Shown: piece by piece, positions 34,730 to 42,062 of the stretch | How positions within the stretch are numbered: the first letter of the stretch is position 1 | Layout of the letters: every line of letters starts with the position of its first letter | NCBI GenBank assembly: GCA_902805535.1 | Contig: CADCTN010000034.1 | Location: forward strand, 1 to 45,040 | Length of the DNA stretch: 45,040 bases | From: an uncultured Blastococcus sp. | GTDB lineage: Bacteria; Actinomycetota; Actinomycetes; Mycobacteriales; Geodermatophilaceae | Reading direction: 5' to 3' | Position numbers and translations under genes: made by a program | Notes under the pieces: model-generated | What the model was told of the DNA's origin: nothing | The model's input: only the letters and a program-made list of their open reading frames with translations | Databases searched by the model: none

Positions 34730-34803
34730 TAGCGGGGACAGGATTCGAACCTGTGACCTCTGGGTTATGAGCCCAGCGAGCTACCGAGCTGCTCCACCCC
34801 GCG
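34730..34803 (-). tRNA. Initiator tRNA-fMet (CAU), copy 1, no encoded CCA
   Basis: A full cloverleaf of 74 bases with anticodon CAU. Initiator marks are three consecutive G:C pairs in the anticodon stem (CTGGG/CCCAG) and an unpaired C1 opposite T72. The D arm is GAGC/GCTC and the T arm ACAGG-TTCGAAT-CCTGT. The 3' end runs into CGA, so CCA must be added enzymatically. It is nearly identical to the copy at 37662-37738. Confidence 0.95.
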
Positions 34804-34814
34804 TCGTGGATGCC

Positions 34815-34820
34815 AGGTTA
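34815..34820 (-). promoter_or_regulatory. -10 element of initiator tRNA copy 1
   Basis: TAACCT on the minus strand, 11 bases before the tRNA 5' end. Confidence 0.5.
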
Positions 34821-34918
34821 CACGCCCGCCGGAGGCGGCCGCCGGCACCCCCGGAACACCCCGTCACACCGGTCCCAGGGGTCCGCGCGCCTCCCCCTCC
34901 CGAGCGTGCCGATCCGCT

Positions 34919-34924
34919 TACAGT
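34919..34924 (+). promoter_or_regulatory. Leaderless -10 element of the unknown gene at 34932
   Basis: TACAGT with a 7-base spacer to GTG 34932. It decides the start; the ORF-track ATG at 34767 lies inside the antisense of the tRNA. Confidence 0.6.
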
Positions 34925-34931
34925 CCGCTAC

Positions 34932-35393
34932 GTGGTGGGCACCGAGGCGGCGAGCATGTTCGCCGGACGCCCTCAGCCGGTGGAGATCCACCACCGCGGC
35001 ATCTGGTACTCCGGCGAGCTGATCGGCTGGCGGCACGCCGGCGACGGCCGGGTGTCGGCCCGCGTACGCTGCCGCGTCGACGGCCTGCGGCACTCCGCCT
35101 GGATGGACCTGGCCGACCTGCGCCTGCCGGACCCGAAGCGCCCTCCGCGCAAGGAGTCCTTCCCCGCCGTCATCGGCCAGTCCGCCCCGCCGGCAGAGCC
35201 GGACGACGACGACGCGACCCGCCCGTACCTGCTGCCGGCCGGGCAGCGGAGCCGACCGGCCAGGCCGGCCCACGCCGTGCAACCGCCCGCCTATCCGGAC
35301 GACGTGCCGGTGGAGCCGGAACAGCCCCGCGAGGCGGCCGTGCGCCGGAACCAGTACCTGCGCAAGCGCGAGGCCTACGCCGCCGTCCTCTGA
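34932..35393 (+). CDS. Conserved protein of unknown function
   Basis: A 153-residue soluble protein I do not recognise. Residues 1-60 form a compact beta-rich part (GRPQPVEIHHRGIWYSGELIGWRHAGDGRVSARVRCRVDGL..WMDLADLRLPD) reminiscent of small SH3-like or tudor-like folds. A Pro-rich acidic linker with DDDD follows, then a basic end EAAVRRNQYLRKREAYAAVL. It lies between the two initiator tRNA genes and converges on the SNF2 helicase gene with 16 bases between the stops. Confidence 0.7.
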   Translation: MVGTEAASMFAGRPQPVEIHHRGIWYSGELIGWRHAGDGRVSARVRCRVDGLRHSAWMDLADLRLPDPKRPPRKESFPAVIGQSAPPAEPDDDDATRPYLLPAGQRSRPARPAHAVQPPAYPDDVPVEPEQPREAAVRRNQYLRKREAYAAVL

Positions 35394-35409
35394 CCGCGCC
35401 GCCGGCGGG

Positions 35410-37533
35410 TCAGGCGGAGAGGGCGTCGGTCAGCAGCGCGACGAGCGCCTCGAGCTGGACGCCGGCGGACGACGAGATCTCCTCGTCGGACCCGTCGAGC
35501 GCCCGGGCGGCGAGTCCGGCCTTGCTGTCGATGAGCTCGGCGATCCGGGCGTCGATGGTCTGCGCGGCGATGATGCGCCACGCGGTGACCGGCTCGGTCT
35601 GACCGATCCGGTGGCTGCGGTCGATCGCCTGCGTCTGCTCCGCGTCGGTCCACGAGAGCTCGGCGAGGACCACGTTGGAGGCCACCTGCAGGTTGATCCC
35701 CACACCCGCCGCGGTGAGGGAGCACACCGCGATCGCGACGTCCGGGTCCTTCACGAACGCGTCGATGTTCTTCTGCCGCACGCCGGGCGTCTGGTCCCCG
35801 CGGATCGAGGAGAACCGGACGCCCTGTGCGGCGAAGGCCTCCTCGGCCGCGTCCATCACGTCGACGTGCTTGGCGAAGAAGACGACCTTGCCCGCGCTGC
35901 GCGCCAGCTGCGCCGCGTAGTCCGCGGCCAGGCCGGCCTTCGCGCGGCCGATGCGCCGCATCATGCTGAAGACGTTCTCCCCGGCCTCACCCGTCGTGGA
36001 GTCCTTGAGCTCCGACCGGGCCACCCGGCGGACGAGGTCGGCGTCGATGCCGTCGACGACGGCGCCGGACGAGCGGTTGGCGAGCGCGGCCTCGTACCGG
36101 GCCACCATCCGGCGGGCGAGCTCCTGCTCGGCGGCCCGGATCGACCGGCCGGCGGCCCCGTCGAGCTCGACAGGGAGGTCGGCGATGCGGCGGGCGGGGA
36201 TGTCCGCGGCGACGTCGACCTTGCGGCGCCGCACGATGCCCATGTCGACCACGCGCTGGCGCGCGGCGGCGTAGAAGCCGGGGTCGGCGGGCGTCAGGCC
36301 CGTCGCCTCCAGCGCCTCCATCAGCTCGCCGAGCGGCTTGGCGTCGTCGATCCAGCCGAGGAACTGCCAGATCGCCCGGAAGTCGTCGATGTCGTTGATC
36401 AGCGGGGTGCCGGTCAGGGCCATCAGCAGCGGACGGGGCACCCGCGACCGGATGCGCTCGGACAGCTGGAGAACGTTCTGGGAGCGCTGCGAGGTCTTGT
36501 TCTTGATGAAGTGCGCCTCGTCGACGACCATGCCGCGGAAACCGAAGTCGCCCAGCCAGCCCACGTGGCGGTCCAGCACCTCGTAGTTGACGACGACGAT
36601 GTCGGCGAAGCCGTCGACGGTGTCCCCGTTGCCCTGCACCACGGTGGCGGCGCGGTGCGGCGTCCAGCGGCCGGCCTCGCGCGCCCAGTTGGTCTTGACC
36701 ACGTTCGGCACGACGACCAGCAACGGGTAGGCCTCTGCCGCCTCGGCGGCGAGCAGGGCCTGGGCGGTCTTGCCCAGACCGGGCTCGTCCGCGAGCAGGA
36801 AGGTCCGGTGACCGGCCGCGGCCGCGGCGACCAGCTGTCCCTGGTGCGCCATCAGTTCCGCGCCCGCCGGCGTGTACCGGGCGGTCGGGAACGGCAGTGC
36901 CATGCAGGCGGCGGCGCCGGCCCCGGCCCGCTCGAACGAGCTGAACAGCGGGCCGAGCACCTCCCAGCCGACGAGGCGGCGAGGACGGGCCGGCCGCTGG
37001 GGGGCCGCGGAGAAGTCGGGGGCGAGGAAGGGGTTGGCCAGCTGCCGGGAGACCACCGACTGCGGTACCACCCGGCGCTCGGGAGCGGTCGGTTCGGCCG
37101 CGGGTTCCACCTCCGGCGCCGCCTCCGCAGCGGGCTCGATCCCCGCGGCGCGCTGCATCTCCCGCGCCAGGGCGCGCGCGGAGTCCGAGGCCAGGGCGTC
37201 CTCGCCGAGGAGGGCGAGGAGGCCGGCGTCGCGGACAGCGGTCTTCGCCAGGATCGTGGCAACCCCCTCCAGGCGCTTGAGCTGCTCGGCGCGGTGGCTG
37301 GGCGTGCCGCCCTCCTCCGCCCGCACCCGGGCCCGCTCCTCCCGCGCCAGGAGCGCCACGGCCTGGAACTTCGTGCGCACCGAGGGGGTGACGCGACCAC
37401 GCTGCACCGCGGCCTCGACCTCGCGCACGGCCCGGGCGAGCGAGGCGATGACGTCCTCCCGGTCGCGACCACGTCGCTGGTTGCGCGGAGCAGTACGGCG
37501 AGTGCCCGCCGGGGGCTGACCTCGTCGTGCCAC
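35410..37533 (-). CDS. SNF2-family DEAD/DEAH helicase-like ATPase
   Basis: A 707-residue superfamily 2 ATPase. A predicted helical/coiled N-terminal region (about 1-190, with many Arg/Glu heptads and a PE/A-rich linker) is followed by the SNF2 core: DEPGLGKTAQAL (Walker A) near residue 245, VVDEAHFIKN (DEAH) near 340, TGTPLIND, and in the C-terminal half FFAKHVDV, SLTAAGVGINLQ and QAIDRSHRIGQTEPV (motif VI). Such proteins translocate on double-stranded DNA and remodel bound proteins; the partner is unknown. GTG 37533 has AGGAGG 6 bases upstream; the extra 28 codons of the ORF track lack support. It sits between two initiator tRNA genes. Confidence 0.9.
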   Translation of the reverse strand: MARRGQPPAGTRRTAPRNQRRGRDREDVIASLARAVREVEAAVQRGRVTPSVRTKFQAVALLAREERARVRAEEGGTPSHRAEQLKRLEGVATILAKTAVRDAGLLALLGEDALASDSARALAREMQRAAGIEPAAEAAPEVEPAAEPTAPERRVVPQSVVSRQLANPFLAPDFSAAPQRPARPRRLVGWEVLGPLFSSFERAGAGAAACMALPFPTARYTPAGAELMAHQGQLVAAAAAGHRTFLLADEPGLGKTAQALLAAEAAEAYPLLVVVPNVVKTNWAREAGRWTPHRAATVVQGNGDTVDGFADIVVVNYEVLDRHVGWLGDFGFRGMVVDEAHFIKNKTSQRSQNVLQLSERIRSRVPRPLLMALTGTPLINDIDDFRAIWQFLGWIDDAKPLGELMEALEATGLTPADPGFYAAARQRVVDMGIVRRRKVDVAADIPARRIADLPVELDGAAGRSIRAAEQELARRMVARYEAALANRSSGAVVDGIDADLVRRVARSELKDSTTGEAGENVFSMMRRIGRAKAGLAADYAAQLARSAGKVVFFAKHVDVMDAAEEAFAAQGVRFSSIRGDQTPGVRQKNIDAFVKDPDVAIAVCSLTAAGVGINLQVASNVVLAELSWTDAEQTQAIDRSHRIGQTEPVTAWRIIAAQTIDARIAELIDSKAGLAARALDGSDEEISSSAGVQLEALVALLTDALSA

Positions 37534-37622
37534 GGACTTCCTCCTCTGGGTACCCGGGACTCCGCGACGGCGGACTGCCGCACACGGTCCCGTCCTCGTG
37601 GCGATGACCTCGCGCACAAAGG

Positions 37623-37657
37623 GGAACGGCCCTCACAGTGACTGTGAGGGCCGTTCC
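37623..37657 (-). terminator. Terminator hairpin after initiator tRNA (copy 2)
   Basis: A 17-bp perfect inverted repeat (37623-37639 with 37641-37657) around a single central base, so the real stem is about 15-16 bp. On the minus strand it is followed by CCCCTTTG. It lies 4 bases after the encoded CCA. Confidence 0.8.
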
Positions 37658-37661
37658 ATCG

Positions 37662-37738
37662 TGGTAGCGGGGGCAGGATTCGAACCTGCGACCTCTGGGT
37701 TATGAGCCCAGCGAGCTACCGAGCTGCTCCACCCCGCG
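37662..37738 (-). tRNA. Initiator tRNA-fMet (CAU), copy 2, with encoded CCA
   Basis: The same cloverleaf as copy 1, with C1/T72 mismatch, three G:C pairs in the anticodon stem and anticodon CAU. It differs by an A-T to G-C swap in the T stem (GCAGG/CCTGC) and by an encoded CCA (37662-37664 on the plus strand as TGG). Orientation is the same as copy 1, 2.9 kb away. Confidence 0.95.
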
Positions 37739-37750
37739 TCGGTAGACACC

Positions 37751-37756
37751 ACTCTA
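37751..37756 (-). promoter_or_regulatory. -10 element of initiator tRNA copy 2
   Basis: TAGAGT on the minus strand, 12 bases before the tRNA 5' end. Confidence 0.5.
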
Positions 37757-37818
37757 CCAGCCGTTCCGAGGGGGTGGACACGGGCTCCGTGCCACCCCCT
37801 CGAAACCGCCGTCCGGGC

Positions 37819-40788
37819 TCAGCCTCCCGGCGACGCGCCGGCCGCCTGCTGGGCGGTCTGGTACGCGGTGACCGCCTGCTGGAGGTCCTCCAGGGCCTGC
37901 CCTTGAGCGGCGAAGTCGCCGTTGCGCTGCGCGGTCTCCAGCGCCTGCAGCGCCCCCTGGATGTCGGCCACCGCCTGGTCCACCGTCGCGTCGGGCGCTC
38001 CGTCGCCGGTGGCCGGCGGCGTCGTCGGCCCGGTCGGCGGCGTCGTGGGAGCCGCCGGCGGATCCGGCTCGTCCGTCGCCGGTCCGTCACCGCTGTCCAC
38101 GGCCGACTCCCCCGCGCCGGCGCCGAAGACCTGGTCGAGCGCCTCGGACAGGGTGTTGGCGTAGCCGACCCGGTCGCCGTAGTTCACCAGGACCTTCTGC
38201 AGCAGCGGGAAGGAGTTCTCGCCCGTGCCCTGGACGTAGAGCGGCTCGACGTAGAGCAGCCCGTCCCGGCCGATCGGCAGCGTCAGCAGGTTCCCGAACA
38301 CCGCCCGCGACTCCTGGCTGTTGAACAGCGTCAGGTCCGGTCTCACCTGGTTGTTGGTGATGAAGGACTGCTGGACCTGCTGCGGACCGCGGAACGGGGT
38401 GTTGCCCGGCAACCGCAGGACCTGGATCTCGCCGTAGGTCTCGGGGTCGCTGGACGCCGAGATGAACGAGGACAGGTTCTCCCGGTTGAAGGCGTTCAGC
38501 GCGCTGGTCAGCTGGAAGCTGGCCCGCTCGTCACCCGGGCGCTGGGCCAGGATGTAGTACGGCGGCTGCGCCGCGTCGGTGTCCTGCGTCGGGTCGTCGG
38601 GCACCTGCCAGCGGTCGTTCTGGTTGTAGAAGTCGACCGGCTGGGAGACGTGGTACCGCGTCAGGATGTCCCGCTGGAGCTTGAAGAGGTCCTCCGGGTA
38701 CCGGACGTGGCTCATCAGCTCCTCGGGGATGTCGTCGTAGGGGGTGACCGTCTCCGGGAACGCCTTCATGTACGTCTGCAGGACCGGGTCCTCCTGGTCC
38801 CACTCGTACAGCGTCACGGTTCCGTCGTAGGCGTCGACGGTCGCCTTGACCGAGTTCCGGATGTAGTTGAACTGGTCGTTGGGCAGCGCCGCCGTCCCGG
38901 CCCCGGTCAGCGAGTCCGCCGCCGTCGTCCCCAGGTCACGGAGCTCGGCGTAGGGGTAGGCGTCCGAGGTCGTGTAGCCGTCGAGGATCCACATCACCCG
39001 GCCGTCGATCACCGCCGGGTACGGGTCGCCGTCGACCTCGAGGAACGGCGCGGCCTTCTCGACGCGCTCGCGCGGGTCACGGACGTAGAGGACCTTGGAC
39101 TCGTCGTTGACCGCGCCGGAGAGCAGGAAGTTCCGCTCGCGGTAGTAGATGGCGTAGGTCAGCTGCCGGAAGAAGCTGCCGATCTCCACCCCGCCGTCGC
39201 CGTCGTAGGTGTTGTTGAGCTGCCCCTCGTCGGAGCCGTCCTCGGGCCGGTCGAACTCCCGCGGCTCGGCGCCCTCGGGCGCACCCACCACGGAGTACAC
39301 GTCCTGGCCGTTCTGCTGGATCAGCTCGCCGTAGTAGATCCGCGGCTGCTCCACCTCGATGTTGCCGGTGGTGGGCAGGTCACCGGTGGTGAAGTTCGGC
39401 TGGCCACCCTCCTGGCCGGCGACGACCTCGTTGGCGGGTGCGGCGACGAAGCCGTTGCCGTGGGTGTAGACGGTGTGCCGGTTGATCCAGCTGTCCTGGT
39501 TCTCCGACAGCCCGGCGCTGTTGAGCTCGCGGACCGCCACCACGTAGTCGTTGGTCTCGCCGTCGATCGTGTACCGGTCGATGTCGAGCTTCTCGGGGAA
39601 GCCGTAGACGTTGCGGATCTGCTGGAGCGCGGTGAACGTCTCGGACAGGACGTTGGGGTCCAGCAGCCGGGCGTTCGGGATCGTCTCGGTGTCGTTGCGC
39701 AGCTCCGCCTGGGCGGCGTCGGTGTCGACCGAGTCCCCGGTGGCCTCCTCGGCGTAGTTGACGTAGTCGATCTCGGAGAGCCCGTAGGCGTCCAGCGTCG
39801 ACTTGATCGCCCGCTCGATGTAGGGGGCCTCCTTCTGGTCCGCGCTGGGCCGGACCACGAACTGCTGGACGATCGCCGGGTAGGCGACCCCGATGACCAG
39901 GCTGGAGATCAGCAGCAGGACCAGCGCCGCGGCCGGCAGCAGGAAGTTGCGCACGAAGATGTTGGCGAAGAAGGCGATGGCGCAGACGGCCGCGACGAAG
40001 ACCAGGATCGTCTTGGGCACCAGCAGCGCGTTGACGTCGGTGTAGCTGGCGCCGGTGAAGACGTCACCGCGGTCGGAGTAGACCAGCCCGTACCGGTCCA
40101 GCCAGTAGGCGACGGCCTTGAGCGCGACGAAGAGCCCCAGCAGGACCGACAGCTGCACCCGGGCTGCCGAGGTGAGCTTCTGGCCCGGGGTCTGCAGGCG
40201 CAGCCCGCCGAACACGTAGTGGGTGAGCACCGCACCGATCAGGGCCAGGAGCGTGATCGCGAACCCGAAGCCCAGCACCAGCCGGTAGAAGGGGTAGTCG
40301 AAGACGAAGAAGGACAGGTCGACGCCGAACTGCGGGTCGGTCCGGCCGAACTCAGTGCTGTTGCGGAACTGCAGCCAGGTCTGCCAGCTGCCCTGCGCGG
40401 TGAAGCCGGCGAACAGGCCCAGGACGACGGCGACCGCGGTCAGCACGAGCCCGCGGCGGGGCTCCAGCGACTGGCGGTAGCGCTCCAGGTTCTGCTGCTC
40501 GAGCGACATCGGCCGGAACGTCGGACGGAACCGGTAGGCCAGGTGGATGGACGCCGCGACCAGTCCGCCCGTGGCGACGCCGGCGACGGCGAACAGCAGC
40601 GCCCGCGTCTGGAGCTCGGCCCAGAAGACCTCGGTGTAGCCGGTCTCGTCGAACCACAGGTAGTCGACGTAGACGCCGGTCAGGGTGCCGATGGTGGTGA
40701 ACAGGACCAGGAGCACGGCGACGGCGCCGAGGACAAGCTTCGCGCGACGCGACAGGGTCGGCACCGGCACGGGGGGCCGCATGGCCAC
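37819..40788 (-). CDS. UPF0182 family membrane protein (Rv3193c-like)
   Basis: A 989-residue protein of unknown function. Seven hydrophobic helices are predicted in the first 320 residues (LVLGAVAVLLVLFTTIG, FAVAGVATGGLVAA, LTAVAVVLGLFAGF, LVLGFGFAITLLALI, and others), with the family YVDYLWFDETGY motif after the first. A large extracytoplasmic domain of about 580 residues follows (VRPSADQKEAPYIERAI, WILDGYTTSDAYPYAE, FKLQRDILTRYHV, LPIGRDGLLYVEPLYVQG), ending in a Thr/Pro-rich and Gln-rich tail. GTG 40788 has AAGGAG 7 bases upstream. It is followed upstream by the YlbL-type protease and the TIGR03624-type gene, the same trio as Rv3193c-Rv3195. Confidence 0.93.
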   Translation of the reverse strand: MAMRPPVPVPTLSRRAKLVLGAVAVLLVLFTTIGTLTGVYVDYLWFDETGYTEVFWAELQTRALLFAVAGVATGGLVAASIHLAYRFRPTFRPMSLEQQNLERYRQSLEPRRGLVLTAVAVVLGLFAGFTAQGSWQTWLQFRNSTEFGRTDPQFGVDLSFFVFDYPFYRLVLGFGFAITLLALIGAVLTHYVFGGLRLQTPGQKLTSAARVQLSVLLGLFVALKAVAYWLDRYGLVYSDRGDVFTGASYTDVNALLVPKTILVFVAAVCAIAFFANIFVRNFLLPAAALVLLLISSLVIGVAYPAIVQQFVVRPSADQKEAPYIERAIKSTLDAYGLSEIDYVNYAEEATGDSVDTDAAQAELRNDTETIPNARLLDPNVLSETFTALQQIRNVYGFPEKLDIDRYTIDGETNDYVVAVRELNSAGLSENQDSWINRHTVYTHGNGFVAAPANEVVAGQEGGQPNFTTGDLPTTGNIEVEQPRIYYGELIQQNGQDVYSVVGAPEGAEPREFDRPEDGSDEGQLNNTYDGDGGVEIGSFFRQLTYAIYYRERNFLLSGAVNDESKVLYVRDPRERVEKAAPFLEVDGDPYPAVIDGRVMWILDGYTTSDAYPYAELRDLGTTAADSLTGAGTAALPNDQFNYIRNSVKATVDAYDGTVTLYEWDQEDPVLQTYMKAFPETVTPYDDIPEELMSHVRYPEDLFKLQRDILTRYHVSQPVDFYNQNDRWQVPDDPTQDTDAAQPPYYILAQRPGDERASFQLTSALNAFNRENLSSFISASSDPETYGEIQVLRLPGNTPFRGPQQVQQSFITNNQVRPDLTLFNSQESRAVFGNLLTLPIGRDGLLYVEPLYVQGTGENSFPLLQKVLVNYGDRVGYANTLSEALDQVFGAGAGESAVDSGDGPATDEPDPPAAPTTPPTGPTTPPATGDGAPDATVDQAVADIQGALQALETAQRNGDFAAQGQALEDLQQAVTAYQTAQQAAGASPGG

Positions 40789-40801
40789 GAGCGCTCTCCT
40801 T

Positions 40802-40820
40802 CAGTTGCAGACAGTTGCAG
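40802..40820. repeat. Two CAGTTGCAG direct repeats in the UPF0182 leader
   Basis: CAGTTGCAG at 40802-40810 and 40812-40820, a 10-base period (one DNA turn), ending just before the AAGGAG ribosome site on the minus strand. It may be an operator or a leader element; no -10 was assigned. Confidence 0.55.
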
Positions 40821-40943
40821 GTGTGCGGTGACACGGGTTCGGAACCGCATCGGGTCGAGCAGCCTCGAACGGTCCGCGGGAACTTCCGGTCATCCCAGCA
40901 CAACGCGTGGCGGGCGACGGGGTTCCCCGCATGGCGGGAGGGT

Positions 40944-41966
40944 TCAGCAGGTCTCCGGGGTCCGCCCCGCCCGGAAGTCCGCGAGGGCGTCCAGGGCGTC
41001 GTCCAGCGTGGCGACGCGGGCGAGCGGGAACCCGGGATCGGCTGCCGCGGCGGCCTCGGCGCAGTTGCCCTCGGGCACCAGGAACATCCCGGCGCCGATC
41101 TCCCGGGCGGACACCATCTTCAGCGGGATCCCCCCGATCGGCCCGACCCTTCCCTCGGCGTCGATCGTCCCGGTCCCGGCGATCACCGCTCCCCCGGTCA
41201 GGTCGTCCTCGCCCACCAGGTCGAGGATGCCGAGCGCGAGCATCAGGCCCGCCGAGGGGCCGCCGACGTCCTCCACCTGGATGTCCACGTCGAAGGGGGC
41301 GGCCGGCTGCTCCAGGATCGTGATGCCCAGCAGCGAGCCCTCGCGCTCCTCCGCGGCGCCGGTGGTCACCGTCGCCGTCCCGGGCTCGCCGAGCCGCGTG
41401 TAGGACACGGTCACCGTGGAGCCGCCAGGGATGCCGGTCAGCACCTGATCGAGGGCCTCGGTGTCCGGCGTCGGGACGCCGTCGACGGCCTCGAGGGCGT
41501 CGCCTTCCTCGAGGGCACCGTCGGACGGCGAGTCGTCGGCCAGTCCCTGCACGACGACCTTCACCGGGTAGCCGAGCCGGCCCAGCGCGACAGTCATCGC
41601 GGCCTGCTCCGAGGTCAGGAACGCCTGCCGGTTGGCCCGCCGGGTGTCCTCCTCCGATCGGTCCGGCGGGTAGACCGCCTCCTCGGGGACGACGCTCACC
41701 TCGTCGTCGAACCAGCCGCGGACCGCCTGCACGAGGCTGAGCCCACCGCGGCTCACGCCGACGGTGGTCAGGTTCAGGTTGCCCTCGACGTCGTTGCGCT
41801 CCCGGCCCTCGACGCTGATGATCGGCTCGCCGTCGATGTCGCCGAGGGTGTTGAACGTCGGCCCGGGCACCTGGGCGACGTAGGGCACCGGCAGCGTCGT
41901 CCCCAGGAGTCCGAAGAGGACCAGGAGCACGACACCGGCGGTCAGGGTGGCGATCCGGCGGGTCAC
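40944..41966 (-). CDS. PDZ-domain Lon-like serine protease, YlbL type (Rv3194c-like)
   Basis: A 340-residue membrane-anchored protease. An N-terminal transmembrane helix (about 5-27) is followed by an extracellular region with PGPTFNTLG, a PDZ domain (about 150-230: VVVQGLADDSPSDGALEEGDALEAVDG), and a C-terminal Lon-type proteolytic domain with catalytic Ser in GGPSAGLML near residue 245 and catalytic Lys in IGGIPLKMVSA near 290. GTG 41966 has TAGGCT ending 8 bases upstream. It is followed by UPF0182 on the same strand after 155 bases, suggesting that the two work together at the membrane. Confidence 0.92.
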   Translation of the reverse strand: MTRRIATLTAGVVLLVLFGLLGTTLPVPYVAQVPGPTFNTLGDIDGEPIISVEGRERNDVEGNLNLTTVGVSRGGLSLVQAVRGWFDDEVSVVPEEAVYPPDRSEEDTRRANRQAFLTSEQAAMTVALGRLGYPVKVVVQGLADDSPSDGALEEGDALEAVDGVPTPDTEALDQVLTGIPGGSTVTVSYTRLGEPGTATVTTGAAEEREGSLLGITILEQPAAPFDVDIQVEDVGGPSAGLMLALGILDLVGEDDLTGGAVIAGTGTIDAEGRVGPIGGIPLKMVSAREIGAGMFLVPEGNCAEAAAAADPGFPLARVATLDDALDALADFRAGRTPETC

Positions 41967-41974
41967 GACGGGCG

Positions 41975-41980
41975 AGCCTA
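41975..41980 (-). promoter_or_regulatory. Leaderless -10 element of the YlbL-type protease
   Basis: TAGGCT on the minus strand with an 8-base spacer to GTG 41966. Confidence 0.57.
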
Positions 41981-42050
41981 TGCGGCGGGGCTGGACGCTG
42001 CCGTCCGCCCAGGGCGCAACGAGTTGCTCACCCGGCGAAGATCACCCGTC

Positions 42051-42056
42051 TACCGT
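42051..42056 (+). promoter_or_regulatory. Leaderless -10 element of the TIGR03624-type gene
   Basis: TACCGT with a 6-base spacer to ATG 42063. It faces the protease promoter 70 bases away. Confidence 0.57.
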
Positions 42057-42062
42057 GGACCC

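Noticed and set aside
34730-37738. Genomic island between the two initiator tRNAs
   Set aside because: No integrase, IS or composition shift is seen, and the SNF2 protein is a type common in actinobacteria. The tRNA repeat is reported as a finding, without claiming mobility.
34767-37740. Two ORFs sharing the identical start MSPASYRAAPPRV
   Set aside because: The identity is explained by the two nearly identical tRNA genes read in antisense. It is not evidence of a duplicated protein.
37702-41403. A 1233-residue plus-strand ORF over the UPF0182 gene
   Set aside because: It is antisense to a family-recognised protein and its low-complexity Arg/Gly/Asp-rich sequence is typical of GC-rich shadow frames. 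Its first residues (MSPASYRAAPPRV) come from the antisense of the tRNA gene.
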